In this document: in pieces, positions 1 through 12,722 of the stretch
Layout of the letters: each line of letters begins with the position of its first letter
Numbering within the stretch: the first letter of the stretch is position 1
Assembly: GCA_021904315.1 (NCBI GenBank)
Contig: CM038918.1
Coordinates: 4,603,349-4,667,348 of the forward strand
Length of the DNA stretch: 64,000 nt
Direction: 5' to 3'
From: Sphagnum magellanicum
Taxonomy: Eukaryota > Streptophyta > Sphagnopsida > Sphagnales > Sphagnaceae
Program-made: the position numbers and the translations under genes
Notes under the pieces: model-generated
What the model was told of the DNA's origin: nothing
Databases searched by the model: none
What the model saw: the letters and a program-made list of their open reading frames with translations, nothing else

Positions 1-73
1 TCAATGAGACAGTCTTCTTAGTCAGAGGCAGAATCAGCCCAGGTGCTCATTGTAGAGGGGCTTGACTTCTCAG

Positions 74-3000
74 GGTGGTGGCAGCAGCAATAGTTGTGAC
101 ATATTTGGCACTGCTGTATGGAGTTAATGTGCCAGACTGGGAATTTCTGCCTCCATCACTGCCCTCAAACTCTACTCTCATTCAGGCCAGCAGTGCTCTC
201 ACAGTGAGTGTGGTTGGAAAATATCTGCTTATAAACACCTGCACTTGTCAAGGTAGCTTGGCAGGATGACCTTAGCCTTCATATGTAGTTCAGAGTGTCT
301 ATTCTGGGCACACTATTGCAAAACATTGTAATTCCGAAGGAGAACATGGATTGACCAGAGATAGTCTTCAATCAGGTGTTTAGGGTTGTTTAGTCACATA
401 CACAGGATTTTCACTTTCCGAACTCTGTTGATAGCACAGATAGGAGCAATAAAACTGTGGGCACTAGTGGATCACACATTTCTGTTACCCATATCACCTG
501 ATTTTCTTCCAAGTGTAATGGATCCTCTAGGGGAAAGCCCAGTGCTTCATTCTATGTTGAAATGTCAATTCCCTGTAAGAAGGGTGACCAAATTCTCAAC
601 TCTTGTGTTGTTGTGGCTTCAATTGAACTTGTGCAGGTCAAATGTGGAGTGAGAGGAGATGTTGGACCAGCTTGTAATGTGGTTGGCTACTTGGACCGCA
701 ACTTGCTTGGCATCAACCATTTGTACCAACACCCTGTGTACCAGCGCACTCCTGTGTGTTATCTGTGCCTTCCCAATTCACTTTTTTCAATTAATTTTCC
801 TGCCTGATGTTCCAGATCTTGATAGACACCCCTGCCAAGCATGCAGTGGACATATCTAATATTCTTAAATCCCATTGGCATCTTTTAATTTTTGAACTTT
901 TTGGGGACAGGATTGCAGCATGAAGTCACCAGATTATGGGCCTCTTCCACCAGGTGCTCCAAACTGGTGTAGAGCACCTTTTGATCCTGAAGGCCTCCTA
1001 AGGTGGGCTCTTGTTCAACAGTGACACTTCTAACAAATTTATCCGGTTAATAATTGTTGAATTGTAGATGAGTGTCCCCTCTTTCTCAACTCCTGTCCAT
1101 TGCCCACATCAATTTGCATGCACCTTGTGTTAGCTTTTAGTGCAACCTTGTCTTGCAATATCCTTTGCTCACTTATCTGTGCTCCATCTGGTTCTGTCTG
1201 TTTTGCCTTAATGAATTCTCACATGTTCTTATCATCTCCTGGGTGTCTCTTTTCTTGTGCTTTTCTCTTTTCATGGATGTGTGATCTTGAAGGTCATGCC
1301 TTACCATGCTTTTATTTTTGTATGCAGCTCACTGTCTGCAGTCATTAGCTGTTTTATAGGCTTGCATTTCGGCCATGTTCTGGTTCACCACAAGGTTCTC
1401 TGTCCCTTTCTGACCTTCAACCTCAAATCTGTAGTAGGGAGCAACAAAAGAGACATATGACAAGGTTAAAGAGTCGTTAGATCACAGACAACTTGATAAA
1501 TATGTACATTGCCATAGCAATTAAGTAGCATTGTTATCTGGGCTCTGACCATCAAAGCAAAATTGAGAGCCACCGTCACTAGTAGATATCTGGCAATGAC
1601 ATCAACCATTAGATTGTTAGCAATGAATGCAAAAATGCCTAAGGTCTTTGCCTCATGTTGTCCTCTTAGAAGCTCATTGAGTCCTTCTGCAAGGTACAAT
1701 AGAAGACTGAAACAATGTCAACGTGGGGTTTTGAGTTGCAGGCAGTAATGTGTGGTTTGTGTCGTATGGTGTGTATAGGACCACTATTCCAGAATTCGGC
1801 ACTGGTTCTGGCCATCTCTTGGACTGATAACTGTGGGCCTGACTCTACACCTTTTTGGTGAGTGTCTTGTTTGTTCTACCCTTCTAACACACTCAATCCA
1901 TCTACTGCTCAATAAAAAATTAACTGTGGATGGGCCCAGAAAGGTAAACAGTAGGCAGCGAATTTTCATCAATTGAGCAGACACATCCTCTCAACATTGT
2001 GCATGATCCTAAATTGGGGAATGTTTCATAAAAAAGTTGTCTAAGTCTCCATTTGCTTAGTAAGTTTCAATTCATTAGGCATCTGAGACTTCTGTTGTCT
2101 TGCTTGGGTATGAGACAGACTTGACTTAGTTCTGTGAGGCTCTGTCTGGCTACTTGTGACAGTTCCCTACATATGAGTTCATACAAGCAGGTGCCATTGA
2201 TGTGTTCTCTGCCTGCTGGCTGGCTGGTAGTGAACATTTATTTGGTCAGAAAATTATTATATGCTGTAATGGAGCTGTCATTGAGGTACATGACATGGTG
2301 CTCTAATTTCAGGAATGAGGTTCAACAAGCCACTCTATAGCTTCAGCTATGTGTGCTTCATGGGAGGTGCTGCAGGGCTAGTTCTAACTGGCTTCTATCT
2401 TCTGGTTCTCTCCCTGCCCTCATTGGTTTACCCTTGCAAGTCTGAAAAGGCCCTTTTATTTTTATATCCAGTGAAAGAAAATCAGAAACACATGTCAAAC
2501 TCTGTGTTTTGAAACAGCAAGTCATTACTGTGCCAACTTGAACTTGGGTTAGTATTTTGCATTTGTCAAGACCTAGAGTTGATTATCTTGGAATTTTCCC
2601 AAGGCATAACTTGCAAGCATATGAGAGGAGGGATAATAGGCTGATGACTTGCAATGGCTGTCTATATTTAGGATAGTGTCAAGGACCATTGGAGATTCAT
2701 ATTTGATGAAGTTTGACAATTAATTGCAGGTAGATGTACATGGGTGCAAACTACCCACAATGCCTTTAGAGTGGATGGGCACAAATGCTCTTCTCATGTT
2801 TACTCTAGTTGCATCTGATGTCTTCCCAGCTGTTCTGCAAGGCTTCTATTGGGGATCTCCTGACAATAATCTGGTATCTCTCCACATCCTAGACATTTCC
2901 TTCTATTACATGTCTCAAAGTCAGTTCTAAACAGCAAAGTAAAAGTCCTAAGCAACATATATTCAGTATCAACTGAACGTTATGGAAAGCAGCATAGTGG

Positions 3001-3498
3001 AGAGCTTTTTTTGCTCGTCTGGTTATCTGGCTAGTCTTTTTTGTAAAGACATATGTTTTAGGATCATTCTGGTGAGAGTTGTTGCTTTTGTTCTTTAAAT
3101 TTGGGTAAGAGATTTGGATCTAATCTGGTCCTGGCTAGGAGATGGCCAGTGGAGTTGAGCTGCACTACAAGCCTCCAAATTTTAATTCAGAACTGATGCA
3201 CAGCTTAAACCAATGGATGGATCACCTAGATAGTGGAGCATAGATCATGGCACTCCTTCCAGGGCATCAAATGACATCAGAGAGTCAATGTGCAATTGGG
3301 GTCCAGATGCAAAATCCATATCCTGAAGCAAGGTGGTTTTGCAACTGTCTTTTTCAGGTTGCCATAACAGGAAAGGTGTTTGAGGACTTGCTTCCATCCC
3401 CAAAACAGGCTGAGCTAGCTTCTGTACTGTCTGAGATCTTCACTTGGAGCTTGGTTGCAGGAGTTTTGCACAGGATGGGGTTACTTTGGCGACTTTAG
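74..3498 (+). CDS. Heparan-alpha-glucosaminide N-acetyltransferase-like protein, 3' part of gene (partial)
   Basis: A multi-pass membrane protein of the HGSNAT/DUF5009 family; the animal member transfers acetyl from acetyl-CoA across the lysosomal membrane to heparan sulfate, while the plant substrate is unknown. I see eight coding exons with GT/AG borders and compatible phases: 74-203, 637-764 (or 755), 919-1002, 1328-1394, 1779-1857, 2313-2404, 2730-2873, 3358-3498 (stop TAG). Family landmarks in order are YGVNVPDWEF, CGVRGDVGPACN, SPDYGPLPPGAP, PFDPEGLL then GLHFGHVL, the short exon RIRHWFWPSLGL, NKPLYSFSYVC, PLEWMGTNALL, LQGFYW, and the C-terminal VAGVLHRMGLLWRL. Most exons end in or near a hydrophobic segment. 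The N-terminal exons lie before base 1. No stop or frameshift interrupts the exons, so it looks functional. The exon 2 donor is the least certain border; 764 keeps the conserved Cys before SPDYG. Confidence 0.88.
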
Positions 3499-5839
3499 GC
3501 TTTGAGAGTTAAAAGTGTGCATCTTCAACAGTCAACACTCTTTATTGGTGATCACCTGAATACATTGGACAGGAGGAATACATTTGGGCACTCTCAGGTA
3601 AGGAAATGCTGCCCATTGTCATGATCCACTTTGAGATCCTTATTAAAATTTGATTCTTCATGGTAGATCTTTCTGAGAAGCACATTAGAGTAGTGCAACA
3701 GCTCTCTTGTTTTTCTGCTGTCTTAACCTAACTTTCAGCTCCAAGAACCTTTGTAAACAGCCTTTGTGATTGAGTCCAGGAGAAATTTCAGATCATGTCC
3801 AAAGCTTTCATTTTCCTTGATGCTCAGTCCAACCACCAAATCCAAGTTGGAACACCACAAACTTGCTTGCATTTTAGTTTGTAGGTATAGAACTTTCCTT
3901 CAGACATGGGTTTTTTTCTCATTTTCCTATCTATTGTTCTCCAAAGCTAAACATCTACACTTGTAGTCACAGCCGGTGTTACTGAGGGCCTCTTCCCCAG
4001 ACCTCATGTACCACCTAGATTTGTAGCTCGGGGTTCTATGCACCTTTGCAATGCTGTTCTATTTGGAGGTCACCCAATTCAAGATGATTTTCAGCTGAGG
4101 AAAGTAGCATTTTAACTAACAATTCCATGCTGTTTCCAGAATTTCATTTTAAAAGAATGTTCCCCTGCCTTCAAAATTGGGGGTTTTATCTTTCTGCTTC
4201 ACTAATTTGTCTCGAACTTTCAATTGGGATTTTCACAGGAGGTGTGAAATTGTCAACCACTGTTATTATATAATTGTGTTCATTGGGCATTTGAAGATTG
4301 ACATGGATACTTGTTTAGAAAGCAGACCGTGCAACTGTGGCAGATGTCAATGTGAGGTGTTGCTGGAGGTACCAGTCTGCTGCCCCAAATTGTTGGTAAA
4401 TGTTTCAGTAAATGAAATTATGTAGCTGATGAAATGGGCATCTAATTTGGTGACAAGCCATTATTGACACTTGTAAACAAAGAAATTGGCTAATAATTCA
4501 TGGTAATGGCTTTTCTTTCCTGTTTTTAAGACTTTCAAGTGCCATTCACCAATGCATTATGTCAATCTGGAAATAAGGGTAAATATCCTTATGGATGAGT
4601 GCCACTTGAGCAACATCACAAAATTGAAAAAAAAAACACACACACATCCAAAACTTTGAAATCTATTTCATACTCAAACATAGGTTTCAAATCCCATGCA
4701 ATGATGAATCTTGTTGTACTTCTGTTCAATTTTCATTAATGGGAAACATTGAAATAATAACTTGAAGAATTCATCTTGTTATAAAGAAATTTTATAATTT
4801 TACAATCAGCTTTGTTCTCACAATGAAATTGCTGCCTAATTGATACTTTGAAATTTGAATCAAAATTTGAAATATTTGCTTATATTACATGATACCATGG
4901 AGTTCATTTTAATAATAATAATCATGCAAATGGCGCTGTTTGAGAGTCATCAATCACCTAACCCTAAACCTTTTGAAAACAATTATGACTAGAAATACAA
5001 AAATGAATCTGCTACCATTGGTTCCCTGTAATTTGTGGGCCTACACTATTGGCCTATCGCCCTCAAGGCTACCACCCTCAAATTAGGGGAGGCCCTAGAA
5101 ACCAAGCCTTCCCCTATACATTCCATCCCCATTTCACTCCATGCTCAATGTTTAGCCCTTGGTCATCAAGCATTTAAGATATATCACAACTACAAATAAA
5201 ATCGTGTCAATTTTGTTTATTTGACGTTAAAATTGACATGACTCTCTAAGTGGGCAGGTGCAATAAGATGGATGTATTTTCATGTTATTTACCTTTATTA
5301 TTAATTTAATAAGGAGTTTTCCATGTAGGGTCCAATCAAGTGCTAGAAGCTAATTTTACAAGTTGCTCTAACCTGCGAGTAGCCAAATAATTTGGTTATT
5401 TGTTACATTGTGATTGCTATGGTGCTAGGTGATATACTAACATGGTTGATTATTACCTATGGTACACCCTACCATGGTTTTGTGCTTGTAATCACTAGCT
5501 ATTGATTATGGTGGGATATTATATTCTAGGCCACAAAGTTGTTCATGCAACGATGATTTATTTTTTGATGAAATTGGGTAAGTTGAAGGATGAGTGTTGG
5601 AGGTTATTAGTTTCTTTGTTGTTGTAACTCACGTCAAGTTACCTTTTATGACTAGTGTGTATAGCTAGTCAATGAAACCCGGTACTACTAGTTCATAAGT
5701 TTTGTAGGATTTTATTCTAACTCACAAAAATCCAATAAAAGATCGATGGTTGGAACCATCATAGGGAATACAAAATGAGAAGGCCAAAGAAAGGCCAAAA
5801 GATGCACAACCCGCAGGAACCAAAAAAAAAGGGAAAAAG
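3499..5839. other. 3' flank of the HGSNAT-like gene, then non-coding AT-rich DNA
   Basis: The first several hundred bases are probably 3' UTR of the upstream gene, but no clear polyadenylation signal could be chosen. From about 4.6 kb base composition shifts to AT-rich DNA with short A and CA runs (4628-4648). No coding potential was seen. Confidence 0.5.
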
Positions 5840-7400
5840 CTAGTCCCTCTCATGGTAAGAAACTATTTCACCGATGGCCCTTCTAATGTTGCCTGCATGC
5901 AAATCGTGAGATTTAATACTAGTGAGAGGTTTAGAACAAGCATCATTCGTTAATGCAATTTTCCTCTCTACAACAAAGGTTAAAGCACACTGAAGAGCAA
6001 TACTAACATGTTGCTTGAAAAATTAAATGCAAAAATATAAGGAAAAATGACTTCTTGATCATCTATTGTGGAAAAGACGGGCGCATTCCCTGATGAAACA
6101 ATCCATATCACACCCGAGTGTGCCATGCACCTCCATGGCCATTGGAATAAAGTGGTGCCTTTCATGAAACCTTCTATACTTGTAGATTTTAGCAATGGCA
6201 TTAAGTTTTGCAATTGCATCTACTAGTTGACTAATGACATTCAGAGCCATTATCTCCTGTGTCTAGTCAATAATCACTACATCAACAATGAAGACTTAAT
6301 TTTCTCGGGTCATGTAGAGATCAGCTTGTAATGAAACTTTTAGCATAAATGCGTACCACCATTTTCTCCATACAACGTGCCCACTTTCTCTGTACAACAT
6401 GCCCACTTTTTCGAGCAAAGGCATACATGACATCTCGAATGGTGTCAAGTGTGGTTATTCACTGACCTTTAAATAGGCAATGAGCTAAATGCATGCTAAA
6501 TGCATCCAACCCATTTACACACTCACATGTGAGAAGACTAGATGCCAAGGGTTGAATCAAACTGAAACAAAAACGTATTGTTGAGGTGAAAGTAGATTGT
6601 GTGATGTGAAATGAACAGATAAATGGCCTAGTAACCAACCACAGCCTTACCCCCTTGCCCGAACAAGACCGAATGTGGGTTCTAGTTGTTGAAGAAATGG
6701 AATCATCTTCGAATATAAACCTAAAGGATGTGTCGTGGTGGATGTCCTTCAAAGATGCCTATAGACTTGGGGTGCCAATAACTGCTAGATTCTCAAAAGA
6801 AAGGTGCATCTCCCTAGTTGTAGGAGGAAGGCCATCTCGCGTTGCATTTAAGCATGATTGAAGCATGTGGGCCCTTCTCAACGTGAAAAAATACTCCTTC
6901 GAAACAAGTCTATCGAAAATACGAAACTTAGAGCACAAATATAGAACTACCAAAGTCTAATTCCCTAGAAAAAAAAATGGGCACAATCCTCCATAGAGAG
7001 AAGGTTTATACCACCAAAGGATATCAATTGTCGAACTTAACATTTCACTAAGGGGCCTTATAAAAACTCTCACGATCCTAGACCCATAATGTCCTCACAA
7101 ATTTGAATAATTCTCATGTTGAAATTTGTCAAAATAGATATGAAAGGAAAAAAAAAATTGTCTATGTGAAATAAGAAGGTCAACAAACTACATATAAGGA
7201 CAGAATGTCCAAATCAACTTAAGCGGTTCCCAGGAGAGGAAGATCATCGATATGTGCCACATCCTCAGATAAAATTTCATCCGAAAAATGTGTGGCAAAG
7301 TCCTGAAGACCCATTGGCACACCCAAAATGTGTAAGCCATTTGTGACCAAAGTGCAGCCCTAAGGAATCTCTGTTTTATTCTGACAATTTTTAGATTTAA
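5840..7400 (-). pseudogene. Decayed non-LTR retrotransposon polyprotein, C-terminal part
   Basis: Reading the - strand from about 7400 down to a stop at 5840-5842, conceptual translation across several frames and stops gives a recognisable order: VPMGLQDFATHF and AHIDDLPLLG (about 7.2-7.35 kb), GKGVRLWLVTRP (about 6.65 kb), a Cys/His stretch LLTCECVNGLDAF..HLAHCLFKG (about 6.5 kb), TIRDVMYAFARKSGH, then VDVV..D.T and KIYKYRRFHERHHFIP followed by AMEVHG (about 6.1-6.3 kb), ending HDLHAG..RRAIGEI. This matches the region downstream of the reverse transcriptase in plant/algal non-LTR elements, where a zinc-binding segment is followed by a PD-(D/E)xK-like nuclease segment. The assignment rests on remembered motif patterns; the reverse transcriptase itself was not found upstream. 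Many frameshifts make it inactive. Confidence 0.55.
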
Positions 7401-8355
7401 TGAAGATTATGAGCATCAGTGAAGGATCTTAGTTAAGGTAATTCCAAAATTGGGGAGTGAAACACCTATAAAAAACCAATTTAGGTGAGGAAAACCAGTT
7501 TTGGTTTTGACTTGTTTTTTTTCTGTAAATTTTTCATCTTGATTTTTTATTTTGTCCTTAGTTTTATCTCTAAAATATGTACATATGAAATTGTACTAAA
7601 AAATTCATGATAACACTTTGATGGTAAACGTTGTGTCAATTTGGCCAAACCAAAACAAACATGACAAGAATGAATACAATTATTGATGAATGTCACTCAC
7701 AAAGTAATGTTAAAACATCTCCATATCCCAATTTTATGTGTGATTCTTGTAATAACCAATGTTGGGGTATTATAACAAATGAAGGTATTGCTTGACCTTT
7801 GATCTTCATCCATAAACATGAAATTTTTAATGACAAATAGTTAGATTTAATATATGGGGGATTTTTTGGAATCCTTCATATGATCATCCATGGACCATTC
7901 CAAAGGCAATTTTAGAAATAACCACCTCATTGTCAAGACTAATTATTTCATTTTTTTTATTAAGAACCATTTCTTTTTTCTGTTAACTTTCTTAACAACT
8001 ATCTCTCACCTTTTTTAATAACTATCTCCATTTTATAACTACTTCAACTTTTTCCTTATCCACCAACATGTATATGAAAAAACAAATTAACATGTGTCTT
8101 TTCATGTCCATGAAATGTATAATTTAAATTAAATTTGACATTGACATAAATAATGATGAATGATTGAAAACCATATGAAAACATAAGAAGAGAAAATAGT
8201 TTATCATCATTGGTAATGCTAAGTAACTTGGAGCTCAAATATTGGACAATATAAAATAAAGGTTCTTATTGGCAACCAATTTTGGGGATTATTCTACTAT
8301 TTTTTTATGGCTAAAGGGAACCAACACCCACCAAAACATCATGCAAGATGAATGG
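7401..8355. other. AT-rich non-coding DNA
   Basis: No gene or clear repeat was recognised. Sequence 5' of the retroelement remnant is too decayed to assign. Confidence 0.4.
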
Positions 8356-8463
8356 TGCAATAGTGCAACAAAATGCAAAAAAACTCTTTCCCTTTCCATG
8401 AGATGTATTTCCTAGAAATAGAAAGAATGAAAGAGTTTTTTTGCATTTTGTTGTACTAGTGCA
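8356..8463. repeat. Foldback element, 35-bp arms
   Basis: Arms 8356-8390 and 8429-8463 are reverse complements with about two mismatches, separated by a 38-nt spacer. Each arm contains the core GCAAAAAAACTCTTTC or its complement. It would form a long hairpin if transcribed; it could be a small MITE remnant or a small-RNA precursor. Confidence 0.75.
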
Positions 8464-9291
8464 ATTTGTGCTTAGTGCTTCAAGAATTTTAAGAATTCTT
8501 CCTTATGTAGGGTTTTCATTTGGTCTCACATTTTGATTCTTGGAAGAATGTTCATCAAGTGTTGTTACTTTAAACTATGAGTTGTTCATGCTTTGGGAAT
8601 TTCATGGACCTTTCCTATTTTAATTATTGCTAGTTTGAATTGGATTAATGTGAGTGAACACCCACTTTTGCACCATCCATTGGCAACCTACTATGATTCA
8701 ATTGAAGATGAATCACAACTAAAGTACCAAGGGTTGAACTTGGTAACCTATCTTATAAACTACACTATTTTACATCCTTCCAACACCAACACCACCACAT
8801 GTTGTAAGTGATTTTCTTCCCACTTTTACTTTTTTCCAATGGATTAATTTATGTTCATTGCTAGGAGTTGTGTGCTTGAACAAAATTGCTTTTATGATAA
8901 GTTCTAGTAGGTAGCTAGTTTTGGGATGATGATGATACATTGATGGAGATCATCATCATGGAGTACACCAACACAGGAGGAAATCAAAAGTATGAATCCC
9001 AACTAAGCAATTTAAAGTGCTTTTAGGTGGAACACGACTCATTGCTAAAATGAAGTATGTCCATTTGTCATAGTCTTAACACTCATAGGAATTTTAGTTA
9101 TTATTTCCACACCATCCAATGCTAATTCAAAATGTATGGTTTTATTGATCTTTTCTTGTTTCATTTGCTAACTATGATGACTCTAGATGGAATGGATAGA
9201 ATTGACAAGGACAACACCAAATATTTTGTAGTGCCTAATATTTGAACATGCAAGCACCAAACAAGCCAAAATCCTCGTCAACACATCAATG
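8464..9291. other. Non-coding DNA
   Basis: No supported gene. Contains a few ATCATCATG-type short repeats near 8.93 kb only. Confidence 0.35.
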
Positions 9292-9975
9292 TTTTTGCAA
9301 TTCTTGTTACATATCCCTATGTGGTGCTATTTTAATGGCATGTTAATCATGAAAGGTTGTGCTTTTTGAATAATATGAATATTGAAAAATCTAAAATGAG
9401 TCATAAAATCTTCCAATATCAAGGTTTGGTTTGAACAAAGGATGTTTAACAACTTCATTCAATATCATTACTTTCATAAAAGGCCCCTTCGTTTTCATAA
9501 TTAAATTTCTTTGATCTTCAAATTTTTATAGTAATAGTGTATTATTACACACATCTAAAAAACACTCAAATTTTCATATTTTTCCAATTTTTTGTTTATC
9601 AAAGTTTAAGGTTTGTTTGAAGTTCATGAATCCTTTATGACATATAAATGTGATGCAATGTATATGTTGTTTAAAGAAAAGTTGTAGCTTATAATATAAG
9701 AAACTAAACTTTAAAATGTTAACATGTTTTGGTATGATTTGAAATTGTGATAAATTTTCAAGAAAAAACATAAGATTTGGCAAAATTTGTACACTTTTAA
9801 AAATTCATATTTATTCAAAATTGATTTGAAAAAAACATATGACATATTGGGGCAACTATAAATACAATAAATAGCAAGTTTCAAAATATTTCATTTGAAA
9901 ATTCTTTTCTATGATTTTGTTTTTGGCAAAAGGACCCCAAAAAGGACAATAGTCTTAAATGTAAAGTAAACAAAT
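9292..9975 (+). repeat. Dispersed direct repeat, copy 1 (~690 bp)
   Basis: Diverged but collinear with 16452-17135 in the same orientation. Shared blocks in order include TTTTTGCAATTC, CATGTTAATCATG, GGTTTGA(A/G)CAAA, TTTTTTGTTT, TTGAAATTGTGAT, TTCATATTTATTCAAAA and GACATATTGG. It might be one member of an old LTR or other dispersed family. No coding capacity. Confidence 0.65.
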
Positions 9976-12722
9976 TTGCTCATTAAATGTCATTTGGACC
10001 TAGGAAGCAAATTCAAACACTTACAATGTGAAGAAATCTAGTACGTCATTTATTTATTCCTTTCATATGTGTTCACAATCTAATATTTACTAATTTTTCA
10101 ATAAAAAACTTCAATATGGAGGTAGATTTTATGTTTCAAACTCTTGTGTATTTAAAGATTTTTGTATAGATTTGTAAGGTTTCAATTGGAAGCCTTGTTA
10201 TTTTTTACATTGTCTTTAGTTTGAAATTTGGTGCATAGTGATGTTGCAAGGGCATTATCTTTAGTATGGAGGTAGATCTTATGCTTCAAGCTTTTTTATG
10301 TGCTTAAATTCTTTTCCAAATTTATATGGTTTCAATTGTATTTGATAAATAAGCTTTCCTTTGAGACCCATTGCAAGCATGGGTAAATAACATATATGGT
10401 TGAATGAATATTTGCAACAGTAAATTTTTGGTCAAGTTTGTCACATTTGTGTAAAGTTCCAAATAAATAACTAAAACCAAAAATCAATTTTGGAATCAAA
10501 GGTGCTTATAGGTTAAAAAACCAAGAAACTAGTAATTTGCAATTACAAAAAAATGTAAGAAAAATCAAAACTGAAGGTTTCATTTTTTTGAGAAAATTTT
10601 AGAAACTAATACTAAAGGTTCAAGCCCTTTCACTAATTTTTTTCCTAAATTGGAACCAAAGGTTACACCTAAAACCCATAACTAACCAACACTAATAATG
10701 ACCTAGTTACATGTACTTGATTTACCTATTTAAAGGATAGGAGATATAAAATCATTCATATGCAACTAAATTATATGTCATCGAATGAAAACACATTACG
10801 GTGACCAAAAAATGTAGTCACAAATATTATTTTTCAAAACTATGCGATTTTCAACTTCTGCCAAGCCAATATTAAAAGAGGTTTTCATAAATTATATTCA
10901 AAATAAAATAGTACAATAGCCAAATAATGCAATTTTCAATATATATATATAATGATTAAAAAATATATTTGTGAAAATTTATATGTTGTCATGATATATT
11001 ACAAAGTGCAAATATATTTTTAAAATAATTGAAAAACTTGATGAAGTCTTGGTCATATAATATTGAATATGAATTGATTATACCATTTCAATTACAATTG
11101 AAAAGTTTGATTTGTGTCATTTCTCAAAAAACATTTGGACAAGTTTTTCATTCAAACGAACATAAGTGTGTTGAAAAAAACATTTTTTTGAAAAATTACT
11201 TTCATTTGAAAGATGACAAAAATTACGTTAAAAACCTTTGTATCAAAATCCATTTTATATGTTTATCAAAACACTAGATGAAATCAAAGAAAAATTGCCC
11301 TCAAAATATAACCAAATATACCCAAAAAAGAATACATTTTCTTTCCTAAAGTGGCCCCCTTGTAGTGTGCTTTCACCCCATAATGAATTTCCAATGATGG
11401 TCTAGGATAAATAGATCGATAATTGAACATATAAGGGGCTAGAAAGGAAGGGCATATTGGTTTTCATTTTTTCGGTCATGGGGTGTAAAGATAAATTCTT
11501 CCTCATCTTTAGGCATGTTGGCACACCTTTAGTTGTTTAAATCAAATCATTTGGTGGAGAAATGACAAAGATATGCCTCCCCAAAGGAAAGGTGAGTCCA
11601 TTAGCTATAAAAAAAAATTTAAACAAACACATGCCACAATGTTGACCAAACATGGTTCATCCTAGGAAAGAACTATGAAGATTTGAAAATTGCACAAGAT
11701 CCAACCTTTTATCAATTTAGAGGAATATGAAATTCATTCATTAGTTTGTGCAAAAATGCTCATCATACATCTAGGCCAAGATCGATGTTCATAAAAAATG
11801 GGAAAATACATGGTGATACATGAACCATTATTTGTTTAACCTTAAACTTTGAATTGGTGTTACAAAATCCCAAGGTTCTAGGTTTGGTGCTCCCACCCTT
11901 GCACTAATGACAAATTCTTCCTGTCTTGGTATATGTGCTTTTGTTGTATAAGTGTTGGTTATGTAGGTGGTCAATGGTGCTTGTGAGGAGTTTGTCACCT
12001 TCCACAAGATCATCACCTTGCCATTTTTCTCTTTTCAATGCAAGTTCGTTATCATGTTCATTATCTTCCTTATAGAACTCGAGTCATTTTTTGAATTTCA
12101 TCCCATTCTTTGATTTTTTGGAGTTTTGGAAAGGTTAGTTTGTTTTGATATTCATTTTTTTCTTTGCAAAACCCAAGTCACATTTGGCTTGTCCCTTTCA
12201 TGTGTTTAATGTAGTTCTAAAACCCAATTCCCTTGAGTTCATCTTGATGGTTGTCACCTTGGTTTGTGATCCTCCACCCTTTGCATTATGGGTTGTTTGT
12301 TAGGAATTCATCCCCTTGTGTGTTTGCACAACCTCAAAACCTAAGTTCATCATCCCTTTGTCTTCATGATCTTTGTCCTTTTCTTGTGTTTTTCCCCCCT
12401 AATGTTCATCCTTTTCTTACACCCCAAGGTCCTATTGGGTTTGTTTGATTGTGCTCATCTTCTTCCTTGCATTCGTAATCTTGATGTATTCATCTTGCTT
12501 GTCTTGTGTATTTTATTCATTTAGGTCAAAGCAAGATAAAATATATAACAAAAGTAAAGGTTTTACTTAAACCATGTGTCATTTATATAACTATAATAAA
12601 GTATCATAAAATTAGGTGAAAATATATGTCAAGCATTGTCCATTTGTTGTATTACATTTATAAAATTCTAGTAAAAAAAAACTAATAACAAATGAACTTA
12701 AAAAGTAGATGAAAAGTACATT
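9976..12722. other. AT-rich non-coding DNA with a local duplication
   Basis: No gene. A roughly 80-bp block containing TATGGAGGTAGAT is duplicated at about 10115-10190 and 10260-10340. The part 12.0-12.5 kb is pyrimidine-rich on the + strand. Confidence 0.4.

Noticed and set aside
4177..4425. 82-codon frame with CNCGRCQCE
   Set aside because: Isolated, no splice context, no family; Cys cluster likely chance in the 3' flank of the HGSNAT-like gene.
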